Source: Martelella endophytica
Lineage (GTDB): Bacteria > Pseudomonadota > Alphaproteobacteria > Rhizobiales > Rhizobiaceae
Assembly: GCF_000960975.1 (NCBI RefSeq)
Contig: NZ_CP010803.1
Coordinates: forward strand, 1,825,944 to 1,889,943
Direction: 5' to 3'
DNA: 64,000 nt
In this document: piece by piece, positions 11,301 through 19,779 of the stretch
Layout: every line of letters begins with the position of its first letter
How positions within the stretch are numbered: position 1 is the first letter of the stretch
Program-made: the position numbers and the translations under genes
Notes under the pieces: generated by a model
Databases searched by the model: none
What the model was told of the DNA's origin: nothing
What the model saw: the letters and a program-made list of their open reading frames with translations, nothing else

Positions 11301-14300
11301 CGGCGGCGGCGGCGGCAATGGCGGCGATTCAACGGCTGCATCGGGAACCACATCGCTGCAGGGCCTCGTGGACAAGGTCAGTGGCGGCGCGGTGGACCTG
11401 GAAGGCAAGGCGGTATCGCTTGCGATCGACGTTTCCCATGGCGGTTCGGGCGGCGATGGCGGTTCGGGCAGCGAGGCCTATGCCCACAATCTCGGCGCGA
11501 TTTCGACTTCCGGTGACTTTTCCTATGGCATGCTGGTGCAGTCGATCGGCGGTGGCGGTGGCTCCGGCGGAACCGGCGAAAGCGATTCCCTCAGCACCTT
11601 CGGCGATTCCAAGTTCAGCGCCGGCGTCACGCTTGGCGGCAGCGGAGCGACGGCCGGCGATGGCGGCGTTGCCAAGAGCGGCGTCTCGGCCTCGGGTTCG
11701 ATCAACACCTCCGGCAGCAATGCGAACGCGCTCGTTGCCCAGACCATCGGCGGCGGCGGTGGCACCGGCGGCAGCGGAAGTGGCGATCTCGACGCCGACA
11801 ATGCCGTGTCCCTCGGTTTCGGCGGCACGGGCGGTGCCGGCGGCGCCGGAGGCACCGCCTATGCATGGAACGCCGGGAAGATCGTCACGACCGGCGATGC
11901 CTCGGACGGTGTTCTGGCGCAGTCGATTGGCGGCGGCGGCGGTACCGGCGGTTCCGGCACCAGCTCCATCTCGCACTCCACCGAGGTCAAGAAGGAACTC
12001 AAGAAATGGGAAAGCGCCAAGCTGGCCCTCAAGGCGGGCCTCGATATCGACAGCACGCTTTCAGCGACGCTGGGTGCCTCTGGCGGTAGTGGCGGTGATG
12101 GCGGGACTGTGATCGTCGGGCTGCCGGAAAAGGGCCAGACCGACTTTTCCTATGGCACGATCACGACCTCCGGCACGACCTCCCATGGTGTCGTCGCGCA
12201 GTCGATCGGTGCCGGCGGCGGTTCGGCCGCGGTTTCGTCCAACCAGAGTGCCGCGACTTTGGGTGCCGCCATCGACGGCCTCGATCTCAGTGTCGATGTC
12301 AACCTGTCGCTTGGAACCGCCAACACGGCAGGCTCGACCGGCAGTGGCGGACAGGTGAGCGTCTATGTCTCCGATACCTATACGTCCGGTTTTTCGTCGA
12401 TGGGCGTGGTTGCCCAGTCGATTGGCGGCGGCGGCGGGATTGCGACCTCAAGCGGCTATGCACCCTCATCGCTTTCTGTCGTGCTCGGATCACACACGAA
12501 GGCGGACAACGCCATCAATACCGGCGGCACTGTCGGTGTGGAGCTTCTGAGTGGCGAGAAGATCGTCACCTCGGGCGATAATTCGAACGGCATCATGGCC
12601 CAGTCGATCGGCGGCGGCGGCGGTCTCGCAATCGCCGCGTTCGGCACGGATACTGCTGCAAACGACGACACGACGTCCGATGTACTGGATATCACGCTTG
12701 GCGCCGAGGCGGTCTCCTCGAATATCGGCGATCTCCAGAGTGGCGCGGTGACGGTCACGGGCAAGGGGGCTATCGCCACCAGCGGCACGCGCGCCATCGG
12801 CATCGTTGCCCAGTCGATCGGCGGCGGTGGCGGTTTCATTGCTGCCTCCAGCACCAGCATTTCCTCGGTAAAGTTTGCCGCGGCGCAGTATTCCGGGGTC
12901 GCCTACAGCGCCAACGTCTCGCTCGACAGCGGCTCGATCCAGACTTCCGGCGATGGCGCTGCGGGCATTGTCGCCCAGGCGATCGGTGGTGGTGGCGGCT
13001 TTGCCGCCGATCTCTCGTCAGGAAAGATCAATACCTATTACGTCTCCGCGAGCGATACGACATACGGCTACAACACCAGTTCCGGAGGCGCATCGCAGGG
13101 CGTCAATATCAGCGTCGATTCGAATTCCTCGATCTCCACGACCGGTGGCTATGCGCACGGCATCATCGCCCAGGCGATCGCCGGGTCGGGTGGCATCTGG
13201 CAGAAGAACGGCAAGGTCTATGCTGGGTCGCTCTACCGGAGCAGCTATTCTTTCTCGGGGTTCGTGGACATCACTGTCGACGGTTCGGTCAAGGTCGAGG
13301 ACGAGCATGCCTGGGGCATCTGGGCGCAGACGCTCAACCGGGAGATCACCGTCACGGTGGGCGCCTCGGGGTCGATCAGCGGGTCCAACAGCTCGGACGA
13401 GAATGGCGGCGCCATTCATGGCGCCTCCGCCAGCAGCGGCAGTTTCCAGCTCTACAATTCCGGCAGCATCACCGGCAATGTCGTGACCTCGAAGGCTGGC
13501 AAGGAGACCTACGCGAAAGACTTTACCTCGACGTCGTCGGCGAGCGCGGACGGTGCCGTCAGTCTTTCGACAGCGGCTCCTGCGGGCAGCGCCCTGATGC
13601 TCAACAGCGGAACCGGTACGTTCACGACCGGCGCCATTGCCGGGCTCGATACGGTGCTCAATGCGGGCGCGATCAATGTCGGCGGAGAAGGCACGATCCA
13701 GCAGACGGTGTTCTCGGGCGATCTCGTCGGCGTCGGCACGTCGTCTGCCGGCAGCGCCTATGATGCTGCCACGATCGGACTGTCGCCGCAGTTCTCGACG
13801 TTCGACTATTACACCCGGGCAGCAAAAAACAGCTGGCGCACGGCGGATGCCAGCAAGGGCGGCCTGATCACCGGGCTCGATGTCGACATGGAGAACGGCA
13901 CGGCGGACGCGCTGCTGGTATCCGGCGATTTCGCCGGCACCTGGGGCATCGACGTCAACGGGGTTTCGCTGCTACCGAACACCCGAACAGATTTCCTGCA
14001 GGTTAAGGGAACAGATACGTCCGATATCAGTGTGCTGTCGTCTCTGGTGTTCGATTTCACCGACGTCAGTACCTCATCCAAGGGCTGGACCGGCTTTTCC
14101 GTGGCCGATGCCCATTTTGCCAATACGGGTGTCTCGCTTGGTCGAAACGCCACAGAAATCACGACGGCAATGCAGCAGGTCTGGGACACGGTCGAAGACG
14201 GCAGCGCTACGGATGTGCAGGTCGGCGACGACGAGATTTCGCTCGGTCAGGTGTTCGGTGCCTTCCACCAGTCGACGCCGAAGAGTTTCTCCGACATGCT

Positions 14301-15258
14301 GCTCGAGCTCGCCTCCGAGGCAACGACGGCGCCCATGGCGGAATCGCCCTCGGCGGCCATCGCCGCGGCCAACAATGTTTTATCCTGCCCGGCCTTCGCG
14401 GTCACCGGCGTGATGATGGACGAGGGCTCCTGTACCTGGGGCCGACTTTATGGGAGCGGCGCCGAGCAGGGCATGGTCGGCGATTCCATGGGCTACCAGA
14501 AATCGGGCGGCGGCCTGCAGGCCGGCGGCCAGAAAGCGTGGGGCGACGGCTGGTTCACGGGCGCCGGGTTGACCTTCGAGAACGATTGGTTCCGCAACGA
14601 TGCGGGAACCGAGAAGCTCGAGCAGCAGTCGCTGTCAGGTGCGGTCTCGCTGAAGAAGGAGATGGGCCCGTGGCTGTTCGGCCTCGTCGGCGGTGCCGGC
14701 TATAACTGGGGCGATTCCACCCGCTTCATCAGTCTCGATACGCTGCGGGCGACGGCAAAGGGTTCGCCGGATTCGGCGATGTTTTTCGCCCGGGCGCGGG
14801 CGTCTTATGAGTTCGCGCTCAGCGATGAATACTACATGCGTCCACGGGTCGATTTCGACGTCGTCAACATGCACCAGTATGGGTATGACGAGACCGGGGC
14901 GGGGGCACTGAACCTGATGGTCGATGGCAATTCGGACACTGTCTTCAGCGTCACGCCGGGGATCGAGTTCGGAGCGCGGCTGCCGTTCCTTCAAGACATG
15001 CCGGCGCGGCTTTATGGCGATCTCAGCGTTTCGTTCCTGTCGAATGACGAATGGGAGACGACGGCGCGGCTGGCGGGCATTTCCTCGATGGACAGTTTCT
15101 CGACGTTCACGCCGATTGCCGATACCGTCGGCCACCTCACGCTCGGCCTCGATCTCGCCAAGCGCCAGGGCATGGAGTTCCGGATCCAGTATGAAGGATC
15201 GTTTGCCGACTCCTACCAGTCGCATGTCGGGTCTATGCGTTTCGGCTATCGGTTCTGA
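8392..15258 (+). CDS. Giant repeat-containing autotransporter (type V secretion, outer-membrane beta-barrel)
   Basis: 2288 residues from a GTG at 8392. A charged N-terminus of about 27 residues precedes a hydrophobic segment (KWIASSLLFQSTALAG) that fits a long autotransporter signal peptide; the processing site is uncertain but AYAAATC near residues 58-62 is a candidate. The passenger (about 60-1990) is very rich in Gly, Ser, Thr and Ala, with only one Cys noticed near its start, and contains about 23 copies of a unit whose core reads HGIVAQSIGGGGG, spaced roughly 45-100 residues, as expected for a right-handed beta-helix. Residues about 2000-2288 look like the translocator barrel (CTWGRLYGSGAEQG, GAGLTFENDWFRND) and end in GYRF with the terminal Phe used by the BAM complex. 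It is a single-gene unit, probably a surface adhesin or aggregation factor; no protease or lipase motif is seen. Confidence 0.92.
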   Translation: MVSKIRSAKAAASESMRRKSRTKWIASSLLFQSTALAGTLAGVPVPFYSRGYTKAYAAATCDPSSTSSVVNNTSAVSSTTFTCTISSSSTLTAPQYAYGGAYAAYQNLQSYQFGYYKRNQYFYNTTFQRIPHGQPGLNITLTNSATVDVTASAATSSLISSSTASKYLYFQRSTQTNGISVVSLGSNAWYTTGNGGVVGSGGNGGNITITNTGSITSSAGGGIYALSRAGDGLQAYKGGVGGAVSIVSSGDVSGSTSGIAAISQGGTSSGPVPGYYAKATAGKGGAVTVKVYGDVSATTSGPAVLAASYGGNSPRAKSRFYKYEYQIAYDLETTQFEGGVGGDGDSVGLYVGSSSNAFSGTISTVSSGKVNSDTVTRATGAALAATSIGGQGINTYSSGYYNYYSGGNGGAVTVKAEASSSALITTAGAGSPAVLAQSAGGASPADTSTFNTYLSGYTGGDGGAVTVGLSGGGRIVTSGDNASGIVAQSLGGAGKSTIDDSTYGNAGSAGTVSVTTDFAITTKGAYSHGIVAQSAAAAFGYGIYSYDGNGDIVWGDVNDASTGSDNVTVTNSGAINTYGTSSHGIVAQSIGGGGGVLNATAKLETTSGFVDTKASQTVGSGNSKAAGSTVTVTNNGNITTHGGTTTTDTLSVGGTALTGGIGILAQSIGGGGGIAIGSGATGILGGSGDSGTAGSAGGGVYVTNTAVITTNGAEAHGIVAQSVGGGGGIGQNGYGFLSAIGGKGGNGGDGGTVTVTNPGTINTNGDYASAIIAQSIGGGGGTGGKASSTGILVSIAVGGQGGGGGDGGSVTLEREDGSAISTTGYHATAILLQSIGGGGGSGGAAKATSGGPDFSLSIATGGGGGSGGQGGGVYGHIGGKVVTTGSDSVGVLVQSIGGGGGDGGGSTAKAIAAGIPDNEEGGSYSLAVSISHGGTGGSGGDGGKAEAWIEDGASIGTAGDGASALVVQSIGGGGGNGGDSTAASGTTSLQGLVDKVSGGAVDLEGKAVSLAIDVSHGGSGGDGGSGSEAYAHNLGAISTSGDFSYGMLVQSIGGGGGSGGTGESDSLSTFGDSKFSAGVTLGGSGATAGDGGVAKSGVSASGSINTSGSNANALVAQTIGGGGGTGGSGSGDLDADNAVSLGFGGTGGAGGAGGTAYAWNAGKIVTTGDASDGVLAQSIGGGGGTGGSGTSSISHSTEVKKELKKWESAKLALKAGLDIDSTLSATLGASGGSGGDGGTVIVGLPEKGQTDFSYGTITTSGTTSHGVVAQSIGAGGGSAAVSSNQSAATLGAAIDGLDLSVDVNLSLGTANTAGSTGSGGQVSVYVSDTYTSGFSSMGVVAQSIGGGGGIATSSGYAPSSLSVVLGSHTKADNAINTGGTVGVELLSGEKIVTSGDNSNGIMAQSIGGGGGLAIAAFGTDTAANDDTTSDVLDITLGAEAVSSNIGDLQSGAVTVTGKGAIATSGTRAIGIVAQSIGGGGGFIAASSTSISSVKFAAAQYSGVAYSANVSLDSGSIQTSGDGAAGIVAQAIGGGGGFAADLSSGKINTYYVSASDTTYGYNTSSGGASQGVNISVDSNSSISTTGGYAHGIIAQAIAGSGGIWQKNGKVYAGSLYRSSYSFSGFVDITVDGSVKVEDEHAWGIWAQTLNREITVTVGASGSISGSNSSDENGGAIHGASASSGSFQLYNSGSITGNVVTSKAGKETYAKDFTSTSSASADGAVSLSTAAPAGSALMLNSGTGTFTTGAIAGLDTVLNAGAINVGGEGTIQQTVFSGDLVGVGTSSAGSAYDAATIGLSPQFSTFDYYTRAAKNSWRTADASKGGLITGLDVDMENGTADALLVSGDFAGTWGIDVNGVSLLPNTRTDFLQVKGTDTSDISVLSSLVFDFTDVSTSSKGWTGFSVADAHFANTGVSLGRNATEITTAMQQVWDTVEDGSATDVQVGDDEISLGQVFGAFHQSTPKSFSDMLLELASEATTAPMAESPSAAIAAANNVLSCPAFAVTGVMMDEGSCTWGRLYGSGAEQGMVGDSMGYQKSGGGLQAGGQKAWGDGWFTGAGLTFENDWFRNDAGTEKLEQQSLSGAVSLKKEMGPWLFGLVGGAGYNWGDSTRFISLDTLRATAKGSPDSAMFFARARASYEFALSDEYYMRPRVDFDVVNMHQYGYDETGAGALNLMVDGNSDTVFSVTPGIEFGARLPFLQDMPARLYGDLSVSFLSNDEWETTARLAGISSMDSFSTFTPIADTVGHLTLGLDLAKRQGMEFRIQYEGSFADSYQSHVGSMRFGYRF
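9685..13332 (+). repeat. Coding tandem-like repeat array inside the autotransporter passenger
   Basis: The core codons for A-Q-S-I-G-G-G-G-G recur throughout, with near-identical DNA (GCCCAGTCGATCGGCGGCGG). Copies at the ends are degenerate (AQSAGGAS, AQSLGGAG, AQAIAGSG, AQTLNRE) while the middle ones are almost invariant. Unit lengths differ, so this is an interspersed coding repeat and not a simple satellite. Confidence 0.85.
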
Positions 15259-15293
15259 TACCCCGCGGCGGCGCCTTTGCCGCCGATCCCGCC

Positions 15294-16178
15294 TCAGCCC
15301 CAACTGAATGAGGGGCCTTCCTCGCGGAAGCGGTCGAACTGTTCGATCGCCTTCAGGGAACGGCCATTGTCGATCGCGGCAAGGTCAAGGATGACGGTGT
15401 TGGCGATGGTCATCGGCACGACGAGCGATTGCGACTGGCCGAGCGCGCCGCGCGAGACCGTGATGTGATGATCCGGCGGCGGATTGAACCGGCCGCCGGC
15501 GACATCGGTGACAGCGAGCGTCGTTGCGTCGCGGTCGGCCGCCACGGTGCGAATATCGTGCATCAGCGGCGGCGGGCTGCGGAAGGCGAAGAGCCAGAGC
15601 ACGTCGTCTTCCGTCATGGTCATCAGCGTTTCGCGCATCAGGTTCGGCGTCGCCGTCAGGTCGGTGGCGTTGTAGCCGGAGCGGTTGAGGCGAAGGTTCA
15701 CCAGATGGGCGAGCGCGCCGAAGTGGCCAAGGCCGACCACAAAGATCCGCCGGCAATCGCGCATGGCCTCCGAAAACCGCCGGATCTGGCCGTCATTGAC
15801 CGCCTTTCGTGCGCTCTCCAGCGCGGCAATCTCGCTGTCGATGACGGAAGAGACGAGCGCGCCCTCATCGGCGCGCAGCAGGCGGGCGGCGACGCGGGCG
15901 GCGCCGTTGTCGAAATCCTCGCCTTCGTCGACGAGGCTGTTCTGCAAAAATGTGCGGAATTCGGGATAACCCTCGAAGCCGAGCCTGCGCGCAAGCCGGA
16001 CGGCGGATGAGGGGTGAAGCCCGGCGCGGTTTGAAATCTCGCGTCCGTTCTCCAGCGCTGCCCGCATCGGGTTCTGCATCAGCACGTCGAGGAGGCGGGT
16101 ATCGGCCTCCGTCAGCCGCTCGGCATTGAGCGCCACGAGTTCGCTCAGATGCTGTGGAATATCGTCTGCTCTGTCCAT
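15294..16178 (-). CDS. RpiR/MurR family transcriptional regulator (HTH + SIS domain)
   Basis: 294 residues from the ATG at 16178; the frame is open to 16217, but that would overlap the upstream ATPase gene. The N-terminal HTH_6 domain contains GREISNRAGLHPSSAVRLARRLGFEGYPEFR (in two parts: residues about 45-62 and 63-76). The C-terminal SIS domain (about 120-260) has FVVGLGHFGALAHLV and LFAFRSPPPLMHD, the fold that binds phosphosugars. Regulators of this family control sugar-phosphate use, and this gene is the last of a ugp-type operon, so it probably senses a phosphorylated product of that pathway. It is a candidate ligand for the TGCAAT inverted repeats ahead of the binding-protein gene. 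Only the family call is firm. Confidence 0.9.
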   Translation of the reverse strand: MDRADDIPQHLSELVALNAERLTEADTRLLDVLMQNPMRAALENGREISNRAGLHPSSAVRLARRLGFEGYPEFRTFLQNSLVDEGEDFDNGAARVAARLLRADEGALVSSVIDSEIAALESARKAVNDGQIRRFSEAMRDCRRIFVVGLGHFGALAHLVNLRLNRSGYNATDLTATPNLMRETLMTMTEDDVLWLFAFRSPPPLMHDIRTVAADRDATTLAVTDVAGGRFNPPPDHHITVSRGALGQSQSLVVPMTIANTVILDLAAIDNGRSLKAIEQFDRFREEGPSFSWG

Positions 16179-16191
16179 GTCCTGCCCGGTG

Positions 16192-17232
16192 TCAGCCTTC
16201 CTGAACGGCGAATTCACGACGCGCGCCGGTCTTGCTGTCGAAGAAATGCGCGGCCTTCATGTCGCAGGCGATCCAGCAATCATCGAGATCGGCGGGAAGC
16301 GCGCTGCGGTGGGCGGTCAGCGTAACCCGGCCGGCCGGCGTCTCGCAATGGAGCACGACATCCGAGCCCGTCATTTCGCTCAGAGTGACGCTGGCGGGAA
16401 GCGCGGTGCCTGCTGGTTTCGCGCCAACCAGCGTCAGCGCATCCGAACGGAGGCCGATGGTCAGATCCGAAGGAACGCCGGCGCTCTTCAGCTCGGCGGC
16501 TTCGAGGAAGTTCATTTCCGGTGCGCCGATGAAGGAGGCGACGAAGCGGTTCGCCGGCCGGTCGTAGATCGCCTCGGGCGTGTCGAACTGCTGCAGGTGG
16601 CCGTCCTTCATCACCGCGATCCGGTCAGCGAGCGACAGCGCCTCGGTCTGGTCGTGGGTGACGTAGATGATCGTGGCCTTCAGCGTCTTGTGCAGTTCCT
16701 TGATCTCGCGGCGCATGACGACGCGCAGCGCGTTGTCGAGGTTCGAGAGCGGCTCGTCCATCAGGAAGGTCGAGGTCTCGCGGGCAATTGCCCGGCCCAT
16801 GGCGACGCGCTGGCGCTGGCCGCCGGAAAGGGCCGCGGGCTTGCGGTCGAGATAGGGCTCGAGCTGCAGCGTGCGGGCGACTTCCTCAGCCCTGGCATTA
16901 CGCTCCCTCTTCGGCATGCCGCGCAGTTCCAGCCCGAAGGCGATGTTTTCCCGCACCGTCATGTGCGGGTAGAGCGCGTAGTTCTGGAAGATCATCGCGA
17001 TGTCGCGATCCTGCGGGGCGATGTCGTTGGAACGCTTGCCGCCGAGGATGATGTCCCCCTCGCGGCAGGTCTCAAGCCCCGCGATCAGCCTCAGCAAGGT
17101 CGACTTGCCGCAGCCGGAGGGGCCGACGATGACGATGAATTCGCCGGGGGCGATATCCATCGACACGCCATGCAGCACGGTCGGCCCCCTGTCATAGGAT
17201 TTGCGGATGTTCTGCAGTGTAATGCGGCTCAT
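16192..17232 (-). CDS. ugpC: ABC transporter ATP-binding protein, UgpC/MalK type
   Basis: 346 residues. Cytosolic ATPase with Walker A GPSGCGKST (about 37-45), signature LSGGQRQRVAMGRA (about 134), Walker B FLMDEPLSNLD, switch His in VTHDQTEALSLADR, and a C-terminal TOBE regulatory domain (about 240-340), which is the CUT1 sugar/glycerol-3-phosphate layout. The start overlaps the stop of the phosphodiesterase gene by four bases (ATGA), showing translational coupling. It energises the two permeases encoded upstream. The gene symbol follows the operon context, and the substrate could also be another carbohydrate. Confidence 0.9.
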   Translation of the reverse strand: MSRITLQNIRKSYDRGPTVLHGVSMDIAPGEFIVIVGPSGCGKSTLLRLIAGLETCREGDIILGGKRSNDIAPQDRDIAMIFQNYALYPHMTVRENIAFGLELRGMPKRERNARAEEVARTLQLEPYLDRKPAALSGGQRQRVAMGRAIARETSTFLMDEPLSNLDNALRVVMRREIKELHKTLKATIIYVTHDQTEALSLADRIAVMKDGHLQQFDTPEAIYDRPANRFVASFIGAPEMNFLEAAELKSAGVPSDLTIGLRSDALTLVGAKPAGTALPASVTLSEMTGSDVVLHCETPAGRVTLTAHRSALPADLDDCWIACDMKAAHFFDSKTGARREFAVQEG

Positions 17233-18005
17233 GGTCGGTTCTCCTGGCGGGCATTACGGATGGCGAGTGCAAGGGTGGGGCGGTCGGTGGTGAACACCTT
17301 GACGCCGAGATCGAAGGCCTTTTCGATCTGCGGACGTGTGTGTGCGGCCCAGCAGCCGAAGCCGAGGCCGGCCTCTTCCACCATCGCCTGCAGCGCGGCG
17401 CTGGCGGTATCGATGTTGACGCCGATTTCGGTGATGCCGCGCAGCCGGGCGATTTCGATCACGCCGCGCGCACCGAGCTGGCTGAGGATCGCGGGCGAGA
17501 CCAGCCACAGGGCCGGCCGCTCGGTGGCGGGCGCAAGTTCGCTCAGCGTGTCGACAAGGAACGAGGAGAAGGTCGCTGTGGCAAGCTTTCCGCCGGCATC
17601 GAGCGCGGCAACGGCCTTTGGCACGAAACCGGGATAGGGGCGTCCGTCATGGCCGGGCTTGATCTCGCAGCGGAAGGCAACCGGGCTTTCGGCGAAGATG
17701 GCGCAGAGCTCCTCGACGTAAAGCGGATGGCGGTAACCGGCGCCGGCGTGGTCGACGATTGCGGTGCGCACCTCGGCTGCCGTCATCGCCGCAATCACGC
17801 CGGAGGTGTCGGTGGTGCGATCGAGGGTTGCGTCGTGGTGGACGATAATGCGGCCGTCGGCGGTCGGGTGCAGGTCGAACTCCACCTCGTCAACGGCCAT
17901 GGCCGCGGTTGCGGTGAAACCCGCCCAGGTGCTGTCGCCGAATTCGAGGGTTCCGCCGCGGTGGGATGCAATGCGTGTCACTGTGGTCTTTCCAGTCATG
18001 ATCAT
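17229..18005 (-). CDS. ugpQ: Glycerophosphodiester phosphodiesterase, UgpQ type
   Basis: 258 residues from the ATG at 18005, two bases beyond the stop of the preceding permease. Motifs of the GDPD TIM barrel are present: ASHRGG (His-Arg, residues about 11-16), EFDLHPTADGRIIVHHDATLDRTT (about 38-61, metal-binding Glu/Asp and catalytic His), and FRCEIKPG (about 108). No signal peptide is seen, so it acts in the cytosol, splitting imported glycerophosphodiesters such as glycerophosphocholine or -ethanolamine into glycerol-3-phosphate and the alcohol. Its place between permease and ATPase genes is the best evidence for the transporter's substrate. A longer frame to 18299 is an overlap artefact. 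Confidence 0.92.
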   Translation of the reverse strand: MIMTGKTTVTRIASHRGGTLEFGDSTWAGFTATAAMAVDEVEFDLHPTADGRIIVHHDATLDRTTDTSGVIAAMTAAEVRTAIVDHAGAGYRHPLYVEELCAIFAESPVAFRCEIKPGHDGRPYPGFVPKAVAALDAGGKLATATFSSFLVDTLSELAPATERPALWLVSPAILSQLGARGVIEIARLRGITEIGVNIDTASAALQAMVEEAGLGFGCWAAHTRPQIEKAFDLGVKVFTTDRPTLALAIRNARQENRP

Positions 18006-18007
18006 GA

Positions 18008-18817
18008 TTATTTCACGGCGCCCATGGTGATGCCGCGGATCAGGTGGCGTTCGACGAGCACGAATCCGAGGATCACCGGCAGGAGCGAGATGGTGGAGGC
18101 GGCCATCACCAGCGGCCAGTCGATCAGCCCTTCGCCTGGGTTGAGGCGGTAGAGATGGGCGAGGCCGACCTGCAGGGTGTAGAGGTTCTCGCGGCTGGTG
18201 GCGACCAGCGGCCAGATGTAGTTGTTCCACTCGCCGATGAAGATGTATAGCCCCATCGAAAGGATGGCGGGCTTGGCGATCGGCACGATCACGCGCCACA
18301 GCACCTTCATGGGCGTCGCGCCATCCATATAGGCGGCCTCATCGAGCGCGCGCGGAATGCCTCGGATATATTGCCGGAGGAAGAAGGCGGCGAAGCCGTT
18401 CGAGATCGCCGGCAGGATCAGTCCGGCATAGGTGTCCAGCAGCCCGGCATCGGCAAGCGTCAGGTAGTTCGGGATGAGGCTGATATGGCTCGGGATCATC
18501 AGCGTCGCCACCGTTGCGGCAAACAGCAGGTTGTTGCCGGGAAAGGTGAAGCGGGCAAAGGCGAAGGCCGCCATAGTGGCGAAGACCGTTCCGATGACGG
18601 TGACCGCGCCGGAAACGATGATGCTGTTGAACAGATAGCGGGCGAAATTGTACTGGCCGACGGCGACCTCGTAGTTGACGAGGGTGAAATGCACCGTGCC
18701 GGTATAGTAGGCTGTCGAGGTCTGGAACGACATCCAGATCGAATAGAGCACCGGCGACAGGAACAGCAGGCCGGCGACAAGGGCGAGGCCGGAGAGGATG
18801 GGGTTGTCAGGCTTCAT
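18008..18817 (-). CDS. ugpE: ABC transporter permease, UgpE type
   Basis: 269 residues and about six membrane spans; the cytosolic EAA loop is recognisable as EAAYMDGATPMKVLWRVIVPIAKPAI. The ATG at 18817 is chosen because GGAGGG lies just upstream; it overlaps the preceding permease gene by 11 bases. It forms the channel heterodimer with the UgpA-type partner for uptake of glycerol-3-phosphate or its diesters. Confidence 0.9.
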   Translation of the reverse strand: MKPDNPILSGLALVAGLLFLSPVLYSIWMSFQTSTAYYTGTVHFTLVNYEVAVGQYNFARYLFNSIIVSGAVTVIGTVFATMAAFAFARFTFPGNNLLFAATVATLMIPSHISLIPNYLTLADAGLLDTYAGLILPAISNGFAAFFLRQYIRGIPRALDEAAYMDGATPMKVLWRVIVPIAKPAILSMGLYIFIGEWNNYIWPLVATSRENLYTLQVGLAHLYRLNPGEGLIDWPLVMAASTISLLPVILGFVLVERHLIRGITMGAVK

Positions 18818-19676
18818 AGTGAACCCTCCGTCCAAGGACGCGCGATTTGAACACGGCCAGTCCCACCAGGAGAACGAACAGCAGCACGGCGAGCGCCGAT
18901 CCCTGGCCGATGTCGAAGAGGGTGAAGCCGATCTGGTAGAGACGGTTGACGAGAAGGTCGGTGGCGCCCGCCGGCCCGCCTCTCGTCATGACGTCGACCA
19001 GCGTGAACACCTGGAAAGCCTCGATCACGGAAATGACCAGCAGGAAGTAGGTGGTCGGCATGACAAGAGGAAATGTAACCCGGCGGAACACGTGCGCCTT
19101 CTTGCCGCCGTCGACGGCAGCGGCATCGTAGAGCTCCTGCGGGATCGCCTGCAGGCCGGCAATGTAGATGACCACGTCATAGCCGAGCTGTTTCCAGGTG
19201 TTGATGAAGATCAGCACGCCGAGCGCCAGGTCCGGGTTCTGCATCCACCGCACCTTGTCGATGCCGACCACGCCGAGAAGGCCGTTCATCATTCCGAAGT
19301 CGGTGGCGAACACCCAGGAGAACACCACGGCGATGGAGACCGTCGAGGTCACGGACGGCAGGAACAGGGCGCCGCGCAGGATGCGCCGGGCAAACGTCTC
19401 GCGGGTCAGCGCGCTCGCAAACCAGAGCGCCAGGCCGAGCCGGATCGGCACGGAGATGACGGCGAAGACGGTCGTTACCCACAGCGAATTCCAGAACGCA
19501 TCCGAGCGGAACAGGACCCGGTAGTTGTCGAAGCCGACGAAGGGCTTGTCGGCCGACATGAAGTCCCACTGGCGGAAACTGAGATCGACGCTGGTGACGA
19601 TCGGGATATAGGTGAACACCGCGATGAACAGCATCAACGGCAGAACGAAGAGATAGGGCGTCAGCTTGCGCAGCAT
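18807..19676 (-). CDS. ugpA: ABC transporter permease, UgpA type
   Basis: 289 residues and six spans, the first at YLFVLPLMLFIAVFTYIP. The EAA loop reads ELYDAAAVDGGKKAHVFRRVTFPLV. It is the first permease after the binding-protein gene, separated from it by about 100 bases containing a very stable hairpin, so its expression is probably lower than that of the binding protein. Partner of UgpE. Confidence 0.9.
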   Translation of the reverse strand: MLRKLTPYLFVLPLMLFIAVFTYIPIVTSVDLSFRQWDFMSADKPFVGFDNYRVLFRSDAFWNSLWVTTVFAVISVPIRLGLALWFASALTRETFARRILRGALFLPSVTSTVSIAVVFSWVFATDFGMMNGLLGVVGIDKVRWMQNPDLALGVLIFINTWKQLGYDVVIYIAGLQAIPQELYDAAAVDGGKKAHVFRRVTFPLVMPTTYFLLVISVIEAFQVFTLVDVMTRGGPAGATDLLVNRLYQIGFTLFDIGQGSALAVLLFVLLVGLAVFKSRVLGRRVHYEA

Positions 19677-19724
19677 GGGCGGCTTCCTGTGCTGCCGGGT
19701 TTGCCGGCAGGCTGTTGGCGGCTT

Positions 19725-19754
19725 GGCCCGCGCGCCGGAGCGGGCGCGCGGGCC
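19725..19754 (-). repeat. Stable hairpin between binding-protein and permease genes
   Basis: Perfect 12-bp arms GGCCCGCGCGCC and GGCGCGCGGGCC around a 6-base loop, with no T run in the direction of transcription. This fits an mRNA-stabilising or processing element more than a terminator. Confidence 0.7.
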
Positions 19755-19779
19755 TTTGCGATTGTGCTGATTTCAGCGC

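Noticed and set aside
9685..13332. Regularly spaced repeats considered as a CRISPR array or satellite
   Set aside because: Repeats are in frame, of uneven spacing and encode the glycine-rich passenger; no cas genes are near.
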